A DNA stretch of 64,000 nucleotides from Tepidicaulis marinus (GCF_000739695.1 NZ_BBIO01000013.1:43633-107632); one strand, 5' to 3'; positions 7,927 to 19,119 are shown, counted from the stretch's first letter. Notes: a model not told the origin generated them from the letters alone. Numbers and translations: made by a program.

Positions 7927-9993
7927 TTACCGGCTCTCCCGCCACCAGGCGAAAAGCAGAAGTCCGAGCATGGCAATGGCTGCGAGCAGGCCGCTTAAAA
8001 GCGGCACGTCCGTCACCGCGCGCAGGATGTATGTTTCGTTGCGGCGGAAGCCCATCCAGTCGCTTCCCTGCGTGTCGCGCCCGGCGCGCACGCGGCGTAC
8101 TTGCGGGGGCTCGTTTTCCGGCAGGATGAGATTAAAGACGCCGCCGCCCGATGCTTCGCTCAAGGGGCGCAGTTTTTCATCGCTGGTGACGACCTCGGCA
8201 TATTCTTTCGGATTGGCGGGCCCAAGGGCGGTGAGCGCGGTCAGCCCGCCTTGCTCGATCCGGTAAAGGCCGATTTCATCGGTCTCGAGCGCGGCGCTGA
8301 AAAGCCCGGGCTTTTCCTCCTTCAAGGTGACTTGTTCGCGGGCGCCGGAGGGATAAGTGATTTCGGCGGGCGGGGTGTTCGTCCCCATGGTGCGCCGATC
8401 GATCAGAAGGCGGCCTGCCTTGCCGCTGGCGCTCAGCCGTTCTTCCTCCAAATCGGGTTCTTTCATCAGCCAGTGGGCGGTGCGGCGCAAAAGCTCCGCC
8501 TGCGGGCCGCCGCCTTCAAAGCCGCGTGCCCAGAGCCAGCCCTGATCGGACATGAATTGCGCCACCCGGCCTTCCCCCACCCGGTCGAGCACGAGAAGCG
8601 GCTTGCCTTCCGGTCCGCTCATCAGCATCTCGCCTCTGTCTTGCAGCGTGTCGATCAAGCGGAACCAGCGCCCCCAGGACGGCGGTGTGCTTTGCCCGCC
8701 GGTCAGCTCGGCCGTGACGGGATGTTTACGCCCGGCTTCGGAAAGCTCCGGCTTGAAACCTTCCTCCGTCACCGTTCCGGAAGGCTGGGCGGGCAAGATG
8801 CTTGCAAGCGGCGTGCGGTAAAGGCTGAAGGGGCCTGCGAAAGGCGGGCCTGCCGCCGTCAGCACCGCCCCGCCTTCGGCCACATATTGGGCGATATTGT
8901 CGAAATAGACGATGGGCAGCACGCCGCGCCGGCGGTAGCGGTCGAAGATAATGAGATCGAACTCGTCGAGCTTCAGCGAAAAAAGCTCGCGCGTCGGAAA
9001 GGCGATGAGCGAAAGCTCGTTGATCGGCGTGCCGTCCTGCTTTTCCGGCGGGCGCAAAATGGTGAAGTGCACGAGATCGACTGCGGGGTCGGCTTTAAGC
9101 AGATTGCGCCAGGTGCGTTCCCCTGCATGAGGCTCACCCGAGACGAGCAGCACGCGCAGGCGGTCGCGAATGCCGCTCGGCGTGGTCACGGCGCGGTTGT
9201 TCTGCAGCGTCAACTCGCTTGCATCGCCTGCCGCCTGCAATTCGATGACATTCGTGCCGCCATGGGGCAGGGCAAGGCTCACCCGCTCGCGCTCGCCGGG
9301 CCGCGCAAAGGTCGTGGCGACATCTTCTCCGTCGAGCCGCAGTGTCACGGTGATGGGTTCGTCACCGGGCGCAGGCCCCGTTTCCTCGATCCGGAAGGCA
9401 ATGGAGATGGGCTCGCCCACGATGCCGAAGCGCGGCGCTTCCTCGATCACAAGGCGCCGGTCATAAGCGCCCGGATCGCCGATCGTGACGGTGTGAAGCG
9501 GTGCATCGAAGCCGAAAGCTTCAAGACTGCCCGGCACGTCATGGACCTGGCCGTCCGTCAAAAGCACGATGCCCGCCACGCGCTCGGCCGGCACATCGGC
9601 AAGGGAAGAGGCGATATTGGTGAAAAGCGCCGTGCCGTCGCCGCCCGGCGCGCTGCCCGCATAAATGGTGCGCACATCGAGATCGGAGAATTTGCCGAGC
9701 TCTTGCTGCAATGTCTGGCTTGCAGCTTTGGCCGTTTGAGTGCGCTCTTCAAGGCCCATGCTGGCGCTGGTATCGATGACGAGAAGCGCGACATCGGGAA
9801 CGGTTTCCCGCTCTTCCTGGCGCACGGACGGATTGGCAATAAGCGCGAGCAGCAGCGCCATGGCAAGAATGCGCCAGATGCCGACCCGCATGCGCCGCCA
9901 GATGAAAAGCGCGCTCAGCCCCGCGCAGGCAAGCGCCAGCAGTCCCAGCCAGAGAGGCGGCAGCAGCGGCGCGAAGGTGAAGGAAAATCCCAT
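7927..9993 (-). CDS. VWA-domain membrane protein with glutamine-amidotransferase-like region
   Basis: 688 residues, last gene of the leftward MoxR operon. Two N-terminal hydrophobic helices (about 10-60) precede a von Willebrand A domain with an intact metal site (VIDTSASMG near residue 73, then a TDGQ strand), a beta-rich middle part and a class I amidotransferase-like Rossmann region without an obvious catalytic Cys. A single C-terminal helix (LLSGLLAAIAMLGLLLFAWW) ends the protein. It is probably anchored in the inner membrane with a periplasmic bulk. The function of this family is unknown; it always travels with the other three genes. Confidence 0.85.
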   Translation of the reverse strand: MGFSFTFAPLLPPLWLGLLALACAGLSALFIWRRMRVGIWRILAMALLLALIANPSVRQEERETVPDVALLVIDTSASMGLEERTQTAKAASQTLQQELGKFSDLDVRTIYAGSAPGGDGTALFTNIASSLADVPAERVAGIVLLTDGQVHDVPGSLEAFGFDAPLHTVTIGDPGAYDRRLVIEEAPRFGIVGEPISIAFRIEETGPAPGDEPITVTLRLDGEDVATTFARPGERERVSLALPHGGTNVIELQAAGDASELTLQNNRAVTTPSGIRDRLRVLLVSGEPHAGERTWRNLLKADPAVDLVHFTILRPPEKQDGTPINELSLIAFPTRELFSLKLDEFDLIIFDRYRRRGVLPIVYFDNIAQYVAEGGAVLTAAGPPFAGPFSLYRTPLASILPAQPSGTVTEEGFKPELSEAGRKHPVTAELTGGQSTPPSWGRWFRLIDTLQDRGEMLMSGPEGKPLLVLDRVGEGRVAQFMSDQGWLWARGFEGGGPQAELLRRTAHWLMKEPDLEEERLSASGKAGRLLIDRRTMGTNTPPAEITYPSGAREQVTLKEEKPGLFSAALETDEIGLYRIEQGGLTALTALGPANPKEYAEVVTSDEKLRPLSEASGGGVFNLILPENEPPQVRRVRAGRDTQGSDWMGFRRNETYILRAVTDVPLLSGLLAAIAMLGLLLFAWWRESR

Positions 9994-10002
9994 GCGCCGC
10001 TC

Positions 10003-12801
10003 CTATTGGCCGAGCCGTTCGAGAAGCGCGGGCACATGCACCTGATCGGCTTTGTAATTGCCGGTCAGCGCATACATGACGAGATTGACGCCGAAGCGGT
10101 AAGCATATTCGCGCTGGCGCTCGCCGCCCGGCGCAACGGGCAGGAGCGGGCGGCCGTTCGGGTCTTCCGCCCAGGCGCCGGCAAAATCGTTCGAGCCGAT
10201 GATGATGGCCGAAACCCCGTCATTGGTTTGCGCGCGCCCGCGATTGGCCGCTTCCACCCAGACTTGTCCGCCGTCCCAGCGGCCGGGAAAGCTCTGCAAT
10301 AGATAAAAGCTTTTGGTGAGCACATGGTCCGCGGGCACAGGTTCGAGCGGCGGCACATCGAGCTTGGCAAGCACCTGGCGCAAGGCTTCATTTGCTTCAT
10401 TGGGCAGGCCCGAAATCGCCCGGTCCTGATCGCGTGTGTCGAACAGGATCATGCCGCCATTTTGCATGTAGCTGGAAATCTTTGCCGCGGTCGCATCACT
10501 GAGCACGTGGGCATCTTGCGCGACCGGCCAATAAAGAAAAGGAAAGAAGGCAAGCTCGTCCTGGTCGATATCGACGCCCATAGGCTCGCCGGGCTCGAGC
10601 GCCGTGCGTTCGCGCAGGCGTTTGGTCAGCCCTGAGAGCGCGGCATGGGAGAGCCCGTCGAGATCTTTGTCGCCGGTTTCCACATAAGCCAGATGCGTTT
10701 CGCTGGTGGCTTTCAGTGCGTAAGCATCGTCGGCGGCTTTGGCCGGGGCCATGTACCCGGCTGCGAGCGGCACGCTCAAAAGACCGGCGAGCAAGAGCGC
10801 TGCCATACGCGGGCCGCGCGGGCCCCGGTGCTGCGCATTGAGATGACCGGTCAGGTAAAGCGCGGCAAAGCCGTCCGCGATCAACAGGATGAGCGCCAGG
10901 GTGAGGAGCAGGGGACGCAGCGCCTGATGGGCGGCATCGCCAAAACCTTCCTGACGGGTAAGGCCGGTCAGGGCGGGCAGCGGCGCCAGCATCAGATTTT
11001 CATTGCCCAGATTGAGCGCGCGGGCCGCGCCCTGCATGCCGTAAAAGCCCGGCGGGTGCTCGGCGCTTGGGCGCGTCTTCGTCCATTCGGCAAAGGGAAT
11101 AGGCGTCACGTAAGGCGGCGGGGAGGTGAAAGTGCCGAAGCCCGTCATGACCTGGCGCGGCATCAAAAGCCCGCCTTCGGCCCCTTCGCCTTGCGCGGCA
11201 ACGCCTTGCGCGAGATCGAGAATGCGCTGGAGCATGGAAACGAAAAGGCCGGAAAGCGGCAGGTTCGACCAATCCGTATTGGCGGTGATGTGGAAGAGGA
11301 TGAGCTGCCCCTCGCCCTCGCGCGCGGCGGTAACGAGCGGCGTGCCGTCTTCAAGGCGCGCCCAGGTTTCGGCAAAGGCAAGATCGCGCGGTTCGGCCAG
11401 CACCTGGCGGCTCACCGTGGCATCGCCCGGCAGGTCGAGCCCGGCAAAGGGGCTGCCGTCTTCAAAAGGCGCAAGGTGCTGCGGCTCGGTCCAGGAAAGC
11501 GCGCCGCCGAGGCTGCGCCCGCCGCTGCGCAAGGAAACGGGGATAAGATCATCGCTTTGCGCGGCAAGATGCGGCCCTGCAAAGCGCACCAGCGTGCCGC
11601 CTTCTTTCACCCAGTTGCGCACGAGCGTTGCGTCGCGCTCGCTGAGCGTGCCGATATCGGCGAGGAAGAGCACGGAGAGCGGATCGGCGAGCAGTGTTTC
11701 GATCTGACTGCGCTCGCCTTCCGGTGCCTCACCCTGGCTTGCTTTTCGGATATCGGCAAAGGGGCGCAGCGCGCGTTCAAGATAATAGAGATCGGAGAGG
11801 AGCGGCTGGTCGGCTTCAAAAGAATTGCCGGAGACAAGCCCTGCGGCGCGGCGCTTCCAGCGCTCATCGATCAGCACCTTGCTTGCCGCAGAGCGCTCGC
11901 CCGAAATCGAGATCGTGTGTACTTCGTTGCGCAGCTCGAGCGGCAGGTCGAGCCGGGCTTTTGTGGCCGTGGCAAGGCGGGGGAGCTGCCACTCGGCCTC
12001 GGCGAGAAGGCGGCCATCTTCGGCCCGCGCTTCCACCCTGCCATCGCGCAGATCCGGCACATCAAGGCGGCGGATCGTGACTTCCAGCCCCTCCTCGCCT
12101 TGCGTGGGCGGGGTGAGGATAAGCGGCACGTCGCTGGCGGCGTTTGTCACGAGTTTGAGCGTGCCGCCGCCCGCCGTTTCTTCCAAAGCCCCCGCAAAGG
12201 CGGCGGCCTCGCCATGATCGAGCCCGTTTGCAAGCCAGACGATATCAATGGCTTCTTGCGGCTTTTCCATTTTGCCCAGCCGTTCGGCCAGCGCCAAGCG
12301 GGCCGGGCCCAAAGGAAGCGGGCTCAAGGCTTTGAGTTTTGCCAGCGCCTCATCTGCTGCCGTGAAAACGGGCGGCTCTGCTTTTACCTGCGGCGAGGTG
12401 GCCGCCAGAGCGACGAGCTGATCGGCTCGGCCTGCCCCTTCGATCAGCGCGCGGGCGAAGGTAATGCGCTTGTCCCAGCTATGAGCGGCGGCCCAGCCAT
12501 CATCGAGCACGAGAAGGAGCGGGCGGCTGCGGCCGGTATCGCCTGCCGGGCGCCAGACGGGTTCTGCCAGAGCAAGGATCAGCAGCGTTGCCAAGGCAAG
12601 GCGCAGCATCAGCAGCCAAAGCGGAATGCGCGAGGCGGTTTCTTCATCCTGGCGCAGGCCGAAGAGAAGGCGGAGCGGGGGAAAGGCGACGCGCTGCGGG
12701 GCGGGCGGGGTAACGCGCAGCAGCCACCAGATCACCGGCAAAAGCGCAAGGCCTGCAAGCACGAGAGGTTGAGCGAAACCGATAAGGCCGAGATCGAGCA
12801 T
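10003..12801 (-). CDS. BatA N-terminal / DUF4159 membrane protein
   Basis: 932 residues, third gene of the operon. It opens with the two-helix BatA module (FAQPLVLAGLALLPVIWWLL, then a second helix near residue 60-80), followed by a degenerate VWA-like region in which the metal motif is reduced to LVLDDGW, a long beta-rich middle with an amidotransferase-like section, another helix pair near 660-710, and the C-terminal DUF4159 domain (from about residue 715: ETHLAYVETGD ... FPFLYWPVAQDA). The gene starts one base before the stop of the DUF58 gene. Likely inner membrane with a large extracytoplasmic domain; molecular role unknown. Confidence 0.88.
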   Translation of the reverse strand: MLDLGLIGFAQPLVLAGLALLPVIWWLLRVTPPAPQRVAFPPLRLLFGLRQDEETASRIPLWLLMLRLALATLLILALAEPVWRPAGDTGRSRPLLLVLDDGWAAAHSWDKRITFARALIEGAGRADQLVALAATSPQVKAEPPVFTAADEALAKLKALSPLPLGPARLALAERLGKMEKPQEAIDIVWLANGLDHGEAAAFAGALEETAGGGTLKLVTNAASDVPLILTPPTQGEEGLEVTIRRLDVPDLRDGRVEARAEDGRLLAEAEWQLPRLATATKARLDLPLELRNEVHTISISGERSAASKVLIDERWKRRAAGLVSGNSFEADQPLLSDLYYLERALRPFADIRKASQGEAPEGERSQIETLLADPLSVLFLADIGTLSERDATLVRNWVKEGGTLVRFAGPHLAAQSDDLIPVSLRSGGRSLGGALSWTEPQHLAPFEDGSPFAGLDLPGDATVSRQVLAEPRDLAFAETWARLEDGTPLVTAAREGEGQLILFHITANTDWSNLPLSGLFVSMLQRILDLAQGVAAQGEGAEGGLLMPRQVMTGFGTFTSPPPYVTPIPFAEWTKTRPSAEHPPGFYGMQGAARALNLGNENLMLAPLPALTGLTRQEGFGDAAHQALRPLLLTLALILLIADGFAALYLTGHLNAQHRGPRGPRMAALLLAGLLSVPLAAGYMAPAKAADDAYALKATSETHLAYVETGDKDLDGLSHAALSGLTKRLRERTALEPGEPMGVDIDQDELAFFPFLYWPVAQDAHVLSDATAAKISSYMQNGGMILFDTRDQDRAISGLPNEANEALRQVLAKLDVPPLEPVPADHVLTKSFYLLQSFPGRWDGGQVWVEAANRGRAQTNDGVSAIIIGSNDFAGAWAEDPNGRPLLPVAPGGERQREYAYRFGVNLVMYALTGNYKADQVHVPALLERLGQ

Positions 12802-13791
12802 CTAGCCTCCCTGCCTGGCGGCGGCGGTGCCGCGTCCGGGGGTCCGGTTTATATCGGCAAGCTGACCGTAAAGGCTGAGAAGGCAGGTTTCCGCCGGCCG
12901 GTCGGTGCGGTGAATGGTGAAGTGCCAGCCAAGCCGCCGGGCGATCTGGCGCAAGGCGTCTTGATGTTCTTCCAAACGGCGGTGATAGGCGCTGCGCAGG
13001 CTCTCCGCCTTGCCCACCAAAAGCCGGCGCGGGTCTTCCACGCCAACGAATTCCGTGCGCCCTTCGAAGGGAAGGTCGGCTTCGGCCGGATCGATGATCT
13101 GCACCATATGTCCGCCAATGCCGCGGTGCGCATAAGGTTGCAGCGCCTTGGCAAGCTTATCGGGCGGGGAGAGAAAATCGCTGAAGAAAACCATCGCGGC
13201 ATAAGGCGGCACATGGGCGCCGGGGGGCAGGCTTTCCGGCTGGCTCTCTTCATCTGAAAGATAATGATGCGCAAGACGGCGCAGGCCCATCCGGTTGGTG
13301 GCGGGGGGAATACCGCTGCCAAGCACCGCGACCCGTTCGCCGCCGCGCACGAGCAGATTGGCCAGCGCCAGGCTCAGCACGGTGGCGCGGTCTTTCTTGG
13401 AAATTTGCGCGAAGGAGGAACGGTAATCCATGGAGGCGGAGGCATCGCGCCAGAGCCAGAGCGTTTCGGCCGCTTCCCACTCCGTTTCGCGCACATAAAG
13501 TTTGCTGGATTTGCCGGATTGGCGCCAATCGATGCGCTGGGCGGCATCGCCCGCGCGGTAGCGGCGGTATTGCCAGAAGCTTTCGCCCGATCCAGAGCGC
13601 CGCCGCCCATGCACCCCTTGCGCCACGGTATTGGCGACGCGTTCGGCTTCCACGAGAAGCGGCGGCAGCGCTTCGGCGAGACGCTCGGCTTGCGCGCGCA
13701 GACCCGCGCGCGCAGGTGCGGCCTGCGTACTTCGGGCCTTCTCGGCATGGGGGCTTTTAGGGCCGCCGGAAAGGGGGGCGTCTTCGCTCAT
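12802..13791 (-). CDS. DUF58 domain-containing protein
   Basis: 329 residues, second gene of the MoxR operon. The DUF58 core is clear: YRRYRAGDAAQRIDWR near residue 78, KLYVRETEWE, and a VWA-like metal motif RDASASMD near residue 115, with further strands ending in VQIIDPAEADLPF. Members of this family are thought to be partners of MoxR ATPases in metal-dependent assembly of envelope or enzyme complexes. The N-terminus (about 25 residues) is low-complexity and may be unstructured. It is followed without a gap by the DUF4159 gene. Confidence 0.9.
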   Translation of the reverse strand: MSEDAPLSGGPKSPHAEKARSTQAAPARAGLRAQAERLAEALPPLLVEAERVANTVAQGVHGRRRSGSGESFWQYRRYRAGDAAQRIDWRQSGKSSKLYVRETEWEAAETLWLWRDASASMDYRSSFAQISKKDRATVLSLALANLLVRGGERVAVLGSGIPPATNRMGLRRLAHHYLSDEESQPESLPPGAHVPPYAAMVFFSDFLSPPDKLAKALQPYAHRGIGGHMVQIIDPAEADLPFEGRTEFVGVEDPRRLLVGKAESLRSAYHRRLEEHQDALRQIARRLGWHFTIHRTDRPAETCLLSLYGQLADINRTPGRGTAAARQGG

Positions 13792-13819
13792 CTGGTCTCA
13801 TCTTTAAAACGGTGCGCGC

Positions 13820-14818
<999 letters not shown>

Positions 14819-14979
14819 TGTCCTACATATATCCTGAAGAGCGTTGCGGTGGATAAGCATGCGCCGGGGCGCTTATGGGCGAAAAGCCCCAATTTGCTCA
14901 GTTTTCGCGGTCTTTATGGCCCGATTATGACGTTGGAGCCCGCCCGCGCCTAGTCAAGCAGGCGTGAGATGCCCACGTA

Positions 14980-14997
14980 AAGCCGTGTAAACGGCTT
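14980..14997. promoter_or_regulatory. perfect hairpin in the moxR / DUF1285 intergenic region
   Basis: AAGCCGT and ACGGCTT form a seven-base stem with a GTAA loop, 28 bases before the DUF1285 start and lacking a T-run. It may be an operator for the divergent pair or a leader hairpin. Nothing else is recognisable between 14819 and 15025. Confidence 0.35.
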
Positions 14998-15025
14998 AAA
15001 ATGGAAGATAGAGGAGGCAAAACCG

Positions 15026-15688
15026 ATGGCGGAGGCCAAGAGCGGCGAAAAACCTGCCGGTTCTGCCGGTTTGAGCGGCAATCCCGGCGATGCGCTGAAA
15101 GAGATCACCCGCGCGGCGGAAGAAGCCAATAAAGAGACGGGCGGCAAAAAGAAAAAAGGGCTGCCGCCGGTTCACCTGTGGAACCCGCCTTATTGCGGCG
15201 AGCTCGACATCCGAATCAAGCGCGACGGCAGCTGGCACTATCTGGGCACGCCCATCGGGCGGGAACGGCTGGTGCGGCTTTTCTCGACGGTTTTGCGCCG
15301 CGATGATGACGGCAAATACTATCTCGTCACGCCGGTGGAAAAGATCGGCATCACGGTGGATGACGCGCCTTTCGTCGCCGTGGCGATGCAGGTGGAAGGG
15401 GAGGGCAAAGACCAGCGCCTGACCTTCACCACCAATGTGGGCGATGAAACGGAAGCCGGTCCCGAGCACCCGATGCGCTTTGTCATCGACAAGGAAAGCG
15501 GCGAGCCCGCGCCTTATGTGCATGTGCGCGCCGATCTTGAAGCGCTGATCAACCGCGCGGTCTTTTACGATCTTGTGGAGATCGGCACGGAAGAGGACTG
15601 GGAAGGCGAGCGCTGGTTCGGGGTGTGGAGCGGCGGCACGTTTTTCCCCATCGCCCTTGCCGCGGATGTGACCGGTCCTGCCCAATGA
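15026..15688 (+). CDS. DUF1285 family protein
   Basis: 220 residues, cytoplasmic. The N-terminal 45 residues are Lys/Gly/Ala-rich and likely disordered, then the DUF1285 fold begins at [18 protein letters not shown], with [20 protein letters not shown] and a C-terminal beta-rich half. A strong GAGGAGG ribosome site precedes the ATG. Its stop overlaps the start of the NUDIX gene by four bases (ATGA), so the two are translationally coupled, as in many alphaproteobacteria. Function of DUF1285 is unknown. Confidence 0.92.
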   Translation: MAEAKSGEKPAGSAGLSGNPGDALKEITRAAEEANKETGGKKKKGLPPVHLWNPPYCGELDIRIKRDGSWHYLGTPIGRERLVRLFSTVLRRDDDGKYYLVTPVEKIGITVDDAPFVAVAMQVEGEGKDQRLTFTTNVGDETEAGPEHPMRFVIDKESGEPAPYVHVRADLEALINRAVFYDLVEIGTEEDWEGERWFGVWSGGTFFPIALAADVTGPAQ

Positions 15689-16317
15689 ACGCTTACCGGG
15701 AAAAGATCCTCGGCGCGATCGACCGGGACATGCCGCCTGCCGACATCGTGCTGAACGGCGTGAAGACACGCGGCGATCACGATCTCAATCCGGATGAATG
15801 GGTGGAGCCTTCCGAGCGCAAGAGCTTGCGCCTTGCCGCCGTGCTTGTGCCGCTTATCGAGCGGGGAGAGGGCGTCTTCGTGCTGCTCACCCGGCGCGCG
15901 GATCATCTCAATTCCCATTCCGGCCAGGTCGCCTTTCCGGGCGGCAAGGTGGAAGAAGGGGAGACCGCGGCGCAAGCGGCGCTGCGCGAGGCGGAAGAAG
16001 AAGTCGGCCTCGATCCCTCGCTTGTGGAAATCGCAGGCTTCCTCGATCCTTATGAAACGGGCACGGGCTTCCGGATTCTTCCTGTTGTCGGCTTCGTCAA
16101 ACCCGATTTCACGCTGAAGATCGATCCCAACGAGGTGGCGGAAGCTTTCGAGGTGCCCTTGTCTTTTCTCATGAACCCTGATCACCATGAACGCCATAGC
16201 ATCATGTGGCGGGGCAAACGGCGGGCTTATTACGCCATGCCTTATGAGGGCCATTACATTTGGGGGGCGACGGCGGGAATGCTGAAAAACATGTATGACA
16301 GGGTGTACGCGCCATGA
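15685..16317 (+). CDS. NUDIX hydrolase, CoA pyrophosphatase-like
   Basis: 210 residues from the ATG at 15685, which overlaps the DUF1285 stop; a longer in-frame start at 15625 lies inside that gene and is not needed. The NUDIX box is complete: [24 protein letters not shown] near residues 85-108, preceded by [17 protein letters not shown], the UPF0035 signature of CoA pyrophosphatases (NudL/YeaB). Likely hydrolyses CoA or a related nucleotide to limit toxic derivatives. The downstream DUF6111 gene overlaps its stop. Confidence 0.92.
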   Translation: MNAYREKILGAIDRDMPPADIVLNGVKTRGDHDLNPDEWVEPSERKSLRLAAVLVPLIERGEGVFVLLTRRADHLNSHSGQVAFPGGKVEEGETAAQAALREAEEEVGLDPSLVEIAGFLDPYETGTGFRILPVVGFVKPDFTLKIDPNEVAEAFEVPLSFLMNPDHHERHSIMWRGKRRAYYAMPYEGHYIWGATAGMLKNMYDRVYAP

Positions 16318-16577
16318 GCCGCCTGCTTCTCAACGCCTTTCTCTTCCTGCTGCCCTTCATGCTGTACGGGCTCTATGTGCTTGCCGCCCGCCGGCTCGGC
16401 TGGATGAGCCGGGAGAGCGATCAAGCTCCGCCCCATGCCTGGCTGGTGCTGGCCGGGATCGGGCTCGTGCTTGCCTCGATCGGGCTTTTCGCGGTCTTCG
16501 ACGGCTCGGAAGTCGGCAAGGAATATGTGCCTGCACGCCTTGAAAACGGCGAGATCGTGCCGGGCGGTTTCCGCTAA
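16314..16577 (+). CDS. DUF6111 family small membrane protein
   Basis: 87 residues. Two hydrophobic helices, about residues 4-24 and 45-66, with a short C-terminal tail (EYVPARLENGEIVPGGFR) that is the conserved end of DUF6111. It starts inside the stop of the NUDIX gene (ATGA) and precedes cca by 135 bases, an arrangement seen widely in alphaproteobacteria. Function unknown. The space up to cca contains no other gene. Confidence 0.82.
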   Translation: MSRLLLNAFLFLLPFMLYGLYVLAARRLGWMSRESDQAPPHAWLVLAGIGLVLASIGLFAVFDGSEVGKEYVPARLENGEIVPGGFR

Positions 16578-16712
16578 ACTGCCTGCGGCAATTGCGGTCC
16601 TTTCGCCCCGCCTTCCAAGGGCTTATATGTTGAAGCAATCAAGGATAAGGCCGCCGGTCTGGGGACGTTCTAAAGGCATGCTCAGGGTCAGGCGCCGCAT
16701 AGGAGGTGTGAC

Positions 16713-17960
16713 GTGAGCGAGGCAAGCAAGGGCGAGCTGAAACTGGCAACCTGGATCCGCGACGCGGCGACGGTGAAGATCATGCAGGCGCTGGGGGAGG
16801 GCGAGGCCCGTTTCGTCGGGGGCTGCGTGCGCAATGCGCTTCTGGGCGAGCCCGTTGTCGATATCGATATCGCAACGGCGCTCAAACCTGAGGAAGTGAT
16901 CGCCCGGTTGAAAAAGGCGGGCGTGCAGGTCATCCCCACCGGGATCGACCATGGCACCGTAACGGCGGTGACCGATGGGCGGCATTTCGAAATCACCACC
17001 TTGCGTGTCGATGTGGAAACGGACGGGCGGCGCGCCGATGTCGCCTTTACCGGCGACTGGCTGGAAGATGCCAAGCGCCGCGACTTCACGATGAACGCGC
17101 TTTATGCCGATAGCGACGGAACGGTGCACGATCCTTTGGGCGGGCGCGAGGATTTGAAAGCGCGCCGCGTGCGCTTCATCGGCGATGCCTCTGAGCGCAT
17201 CAAGGAAGATTATCTGCGCATCCTGCGGTTTTTCCGCTTCCACGCGCAATATGGCAAAGGCGAGCCCGATGCCGAAGGGTTGAAAGCCTGCGCCGCGCAA
17301 AAGGAAGGCCTTGCCCAGTTGTCGGGCGAGCGGGTGCGCATGGAGCTTTTGAAAATTCTGGGCGCGGATAATGCGCCTGCCGCAATTCGCCAGATGGCGG
17401 CAAGCGGTATTCTTTCCAAAGTGCTGCCGGAGGCCGAACGCACCGAGCTTCTGGAGCGTGTGGTTGCGATCGAAACCGATCAGCTTTTCACTTCCGATCC
17501 CATCATGCGGCTCGGCGCGCTGATCGATCTCGACGAAGCGGGCATCCGCAAACTTGCCGAGCGCCTGCGTCTTTCCAACAAGGAGCGGGACCGTCTGATC
17601 CGGATGCATACGGATCAAACGAAGATCGTCTCTTATATGTCGATGCGTGAGATGCGCCGCGCGCTTTACTGGATGGGCCCGGAGCTTTTCAAGGACCGCG
17701 TCATGCTCGGCTGGGCGGCGGATAAAAAGCTCGCCAATTCCGTGCAATGGCGCGCGCTTCTGGCCATGGCCGATAGCTGGGAAAAACCGCAGCTGCCGCT
17801 GACGGGCCAGATGGTCCGCTCCGCCGGTGTGCCCGACGGGCCGGAAATCGGCCGCGTCATGCGCGAGGTCGAGGAATGGTGGGTCGATGCGGATTTCATC
17901 GAGGATGAGTTTTCGATCATCGAGCGCCTGAAAGCGGTGGTGCAGGCGACGGTTTATTGA
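16713..17960 (+). CDS. cca: CCA tRNA nucleotidyltransferase (class II)
   Basis: 415 residues with a GTG start at 16713, set by an AGGAGG site six bases upstream. Adds or repairs the CCA end of tRNAs. The class II head domain is seen as RFVGGCVRNALLG near residue 30 followed by DIDIATALKPEEV (catalytic Asp pair), then the RRDFTMNALY motif and the DPLGGREDL segment near 140, with an EDYLRILRFFRFHAQYG neck motif. The C-terminal helical body follows. Last gene of the DUF1285-NUDIX-DUF6111-cca run. Confidence 0.95.
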   Translation: MSEASKGELKLATWIRDAATVKIMQALGEGEARFVGGCVRNALLGEPVVDIDIATALKPEEVIARLKKAGVQVIPTGIDHGTVTAVTDGRHFEITTLRVDVETDGRRADVAFTGDWLEDAKRRDFTMNALYADSDGTVHDPLGGREDLKARRVRFIGDASERIKEDYLRILRFFRFHAQYGKGEPDAEGLKACAAQKEGLAQLSGERVRMELLKILGADNAPAAIRQMAASGILSKVLPEAERTELLERVVAIETDQLFTSDPIMRLGALIDLDEAGIRKLAERLRLSNKERDRLIRMHTDQTKIVSYMSMREMRRALYWMGPELFKDRVMLGWAADKKLANSVQWRALLAMADSWEKPQLPLTGQMVRSAGVPDGPEIGRVMREVEEWWVDADFIEDEFSIIERLKAVVQATVY

Positions 17961-17970
17961 GGGGTTTAAT

Positions 17971-19095
17971 ATGCCGAAGCCGCCAAAAGGTGAGGCGTTG
18001 AATTTCTTGGTTGATGCGGGTTCTCCTCGGAAAGGACGGAATTTCGTTCTCTCTGATAAGCTTTCCGCAGAATTGAACAGAAGGGTTCGTTACACGACTG
18101 AATTGACACCCGACGAGTATGAGATAGCTAGGAAGTTACTGTCGGCTGCCGTTCGCGATGTCGCCATTGGGAAAATTATAATTGATCTAAAGCCCGATAA
18201 AGTCTGGATGCTTGATTTTTCAGCTAGACGAGATCAACCGGTCGAGATTGAAGTTGCGTGTAAGGGGGTGACGATATCAGGTGCAAAAAAATTGTCTCGC
18301 ATCGAATTCATTAATCATTCTGAATACGGAATGGTGGAAGTTCGAAAAAGCGACGTGCGACAGTTTTTTGTGCGAGAGAATTCCCATTTGAAGCTTGAGA
18401 TAGAAGAAGCGCATATCGGGTTTCTTTCTTTGGCGGCGAATAGTGTCACTGATTTTAGAGTACGTGGTGGCTCGATCTTGAATATGTCGATCCCGAACCC
18501 GCACGCTGGTTTACCATTCACTGGGTCCGTCTCGTTTCAGTCCGTTTTCTTTCCTAAAAATACAAAAGTTTATGGACTCTCCGGTGCCCAACCGTATCGC
18601 AACATGCGAGCGCATCTTGCTAGTTTGCAGAATGGACCGGGTGTTTCGCTCTTTCACAGCTTGGAAATGGCTGTTGAGCGAGAGGAGCTAAGCTATTTTG
18701 ATGCCATGGTGAGTTGGTTCTATGGTTTTTCTTCGAACTATGGCGCGTCGGCTGGCAGATCTCTTCTAATTCTGCTTGGCGTGTGGGCTGCTTCAATCCT
18801 TCTCCTGTGTGCCGTGGATGGTGCCGTTATTGCGAATGGCGCATGCGACGATCCGCGCGGTATTCAGCAAGCCGTTTGCAGCCCGGAGGTCGCTGGCTCT
18901 CTGTCCCGCTCAGCGATTTTATCTCTTCAGCCGTTGACACTATTTGGCAATCTATTGGGGGTTGGCCGGTCGGTAACGATCGTTGCTTCGAATTGGTGGG
19001 TTCAGATTTTTCTGGTGTTTGAAGGATTGGTCGCGACAACCTTGCTGGCCTTGAGTGTTTTTGCGCTTCGCCGGAAGTTCAGACTTTCTGCTTGA
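17971..19095 (+). CDS. orphan protein: beta-helix-like domain plus two-helix channel-like membrane module
   Basis: 374 residues, not recognised. Codon usage and base composition are visibly more AT-rich than all neighbours, hinting at horizontal acquisition. Residues about 75-200 alternate short hydrophobic and polar stretches in the manner of a pentapeptide-like beta-helix. Then comes a charged linker (YRNMRAHLASLQNGPG ... FHSLEMAVEREELSYFD), a WFYGFSSNYGASAGRSLL segment, one helix (LLILLGVWAASILLLCAV), a loop with two Cys (GACDD, AVCSP), the possible re-entrant LSLQPLTLFGNLLG, and a last helix ending in ALRRKFRLS. This order is like pentapeptide proteins with a C-terminal ion-channel-like pair of helices. 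Function speculative. Ribosome site GAGGGG overlaps the cca stop. Confidence 0.7.
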   Translation: MPKPPKGEALNFLVDAGSPRKGRNFVLSDKLSAELNRRVRYTTELTPDEYEIARKLLSAAVRDVAIGKIIIDLKPDKVWMLDFSARRDQPVEIEVACKGVTISGAKKLSRIEFINHSEYGMVEVRKSDVRQFFVRENSHLKLEIEEAHIGFLSLAANSVTDFRVRGGSILNMSIPNPHAGLPFTGSVSFQSVFFPKNTKVYGLSGAQPYRNMRAHLASLQNGPGVSLFHSLEMAVEREELSYFDAMVSWFYGFSSNYGASAGRSLLILLGVWAASILLLCAVDGAVIANGACDDPRGIQQAVCSPEVAGSLSRSAILSLQPLTLFGNLLGVGRSVTIVASNWWVQIFLVFEGLVATTLLALSVFALRRKFRLSA

Positions 19096-19119
19096 ATATA
19101 GTTGTTTAGAAAGCAGGCT

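Noticed and set aside
8101..13257. Very long rightward open frames opposite the MoxR operon genes (733 and 870 codons)
   Set aside because: They mirror real genes on the other strand, are full of Arg/His/Gly/Ala, have no domains and arise from strong third-position GC bias.
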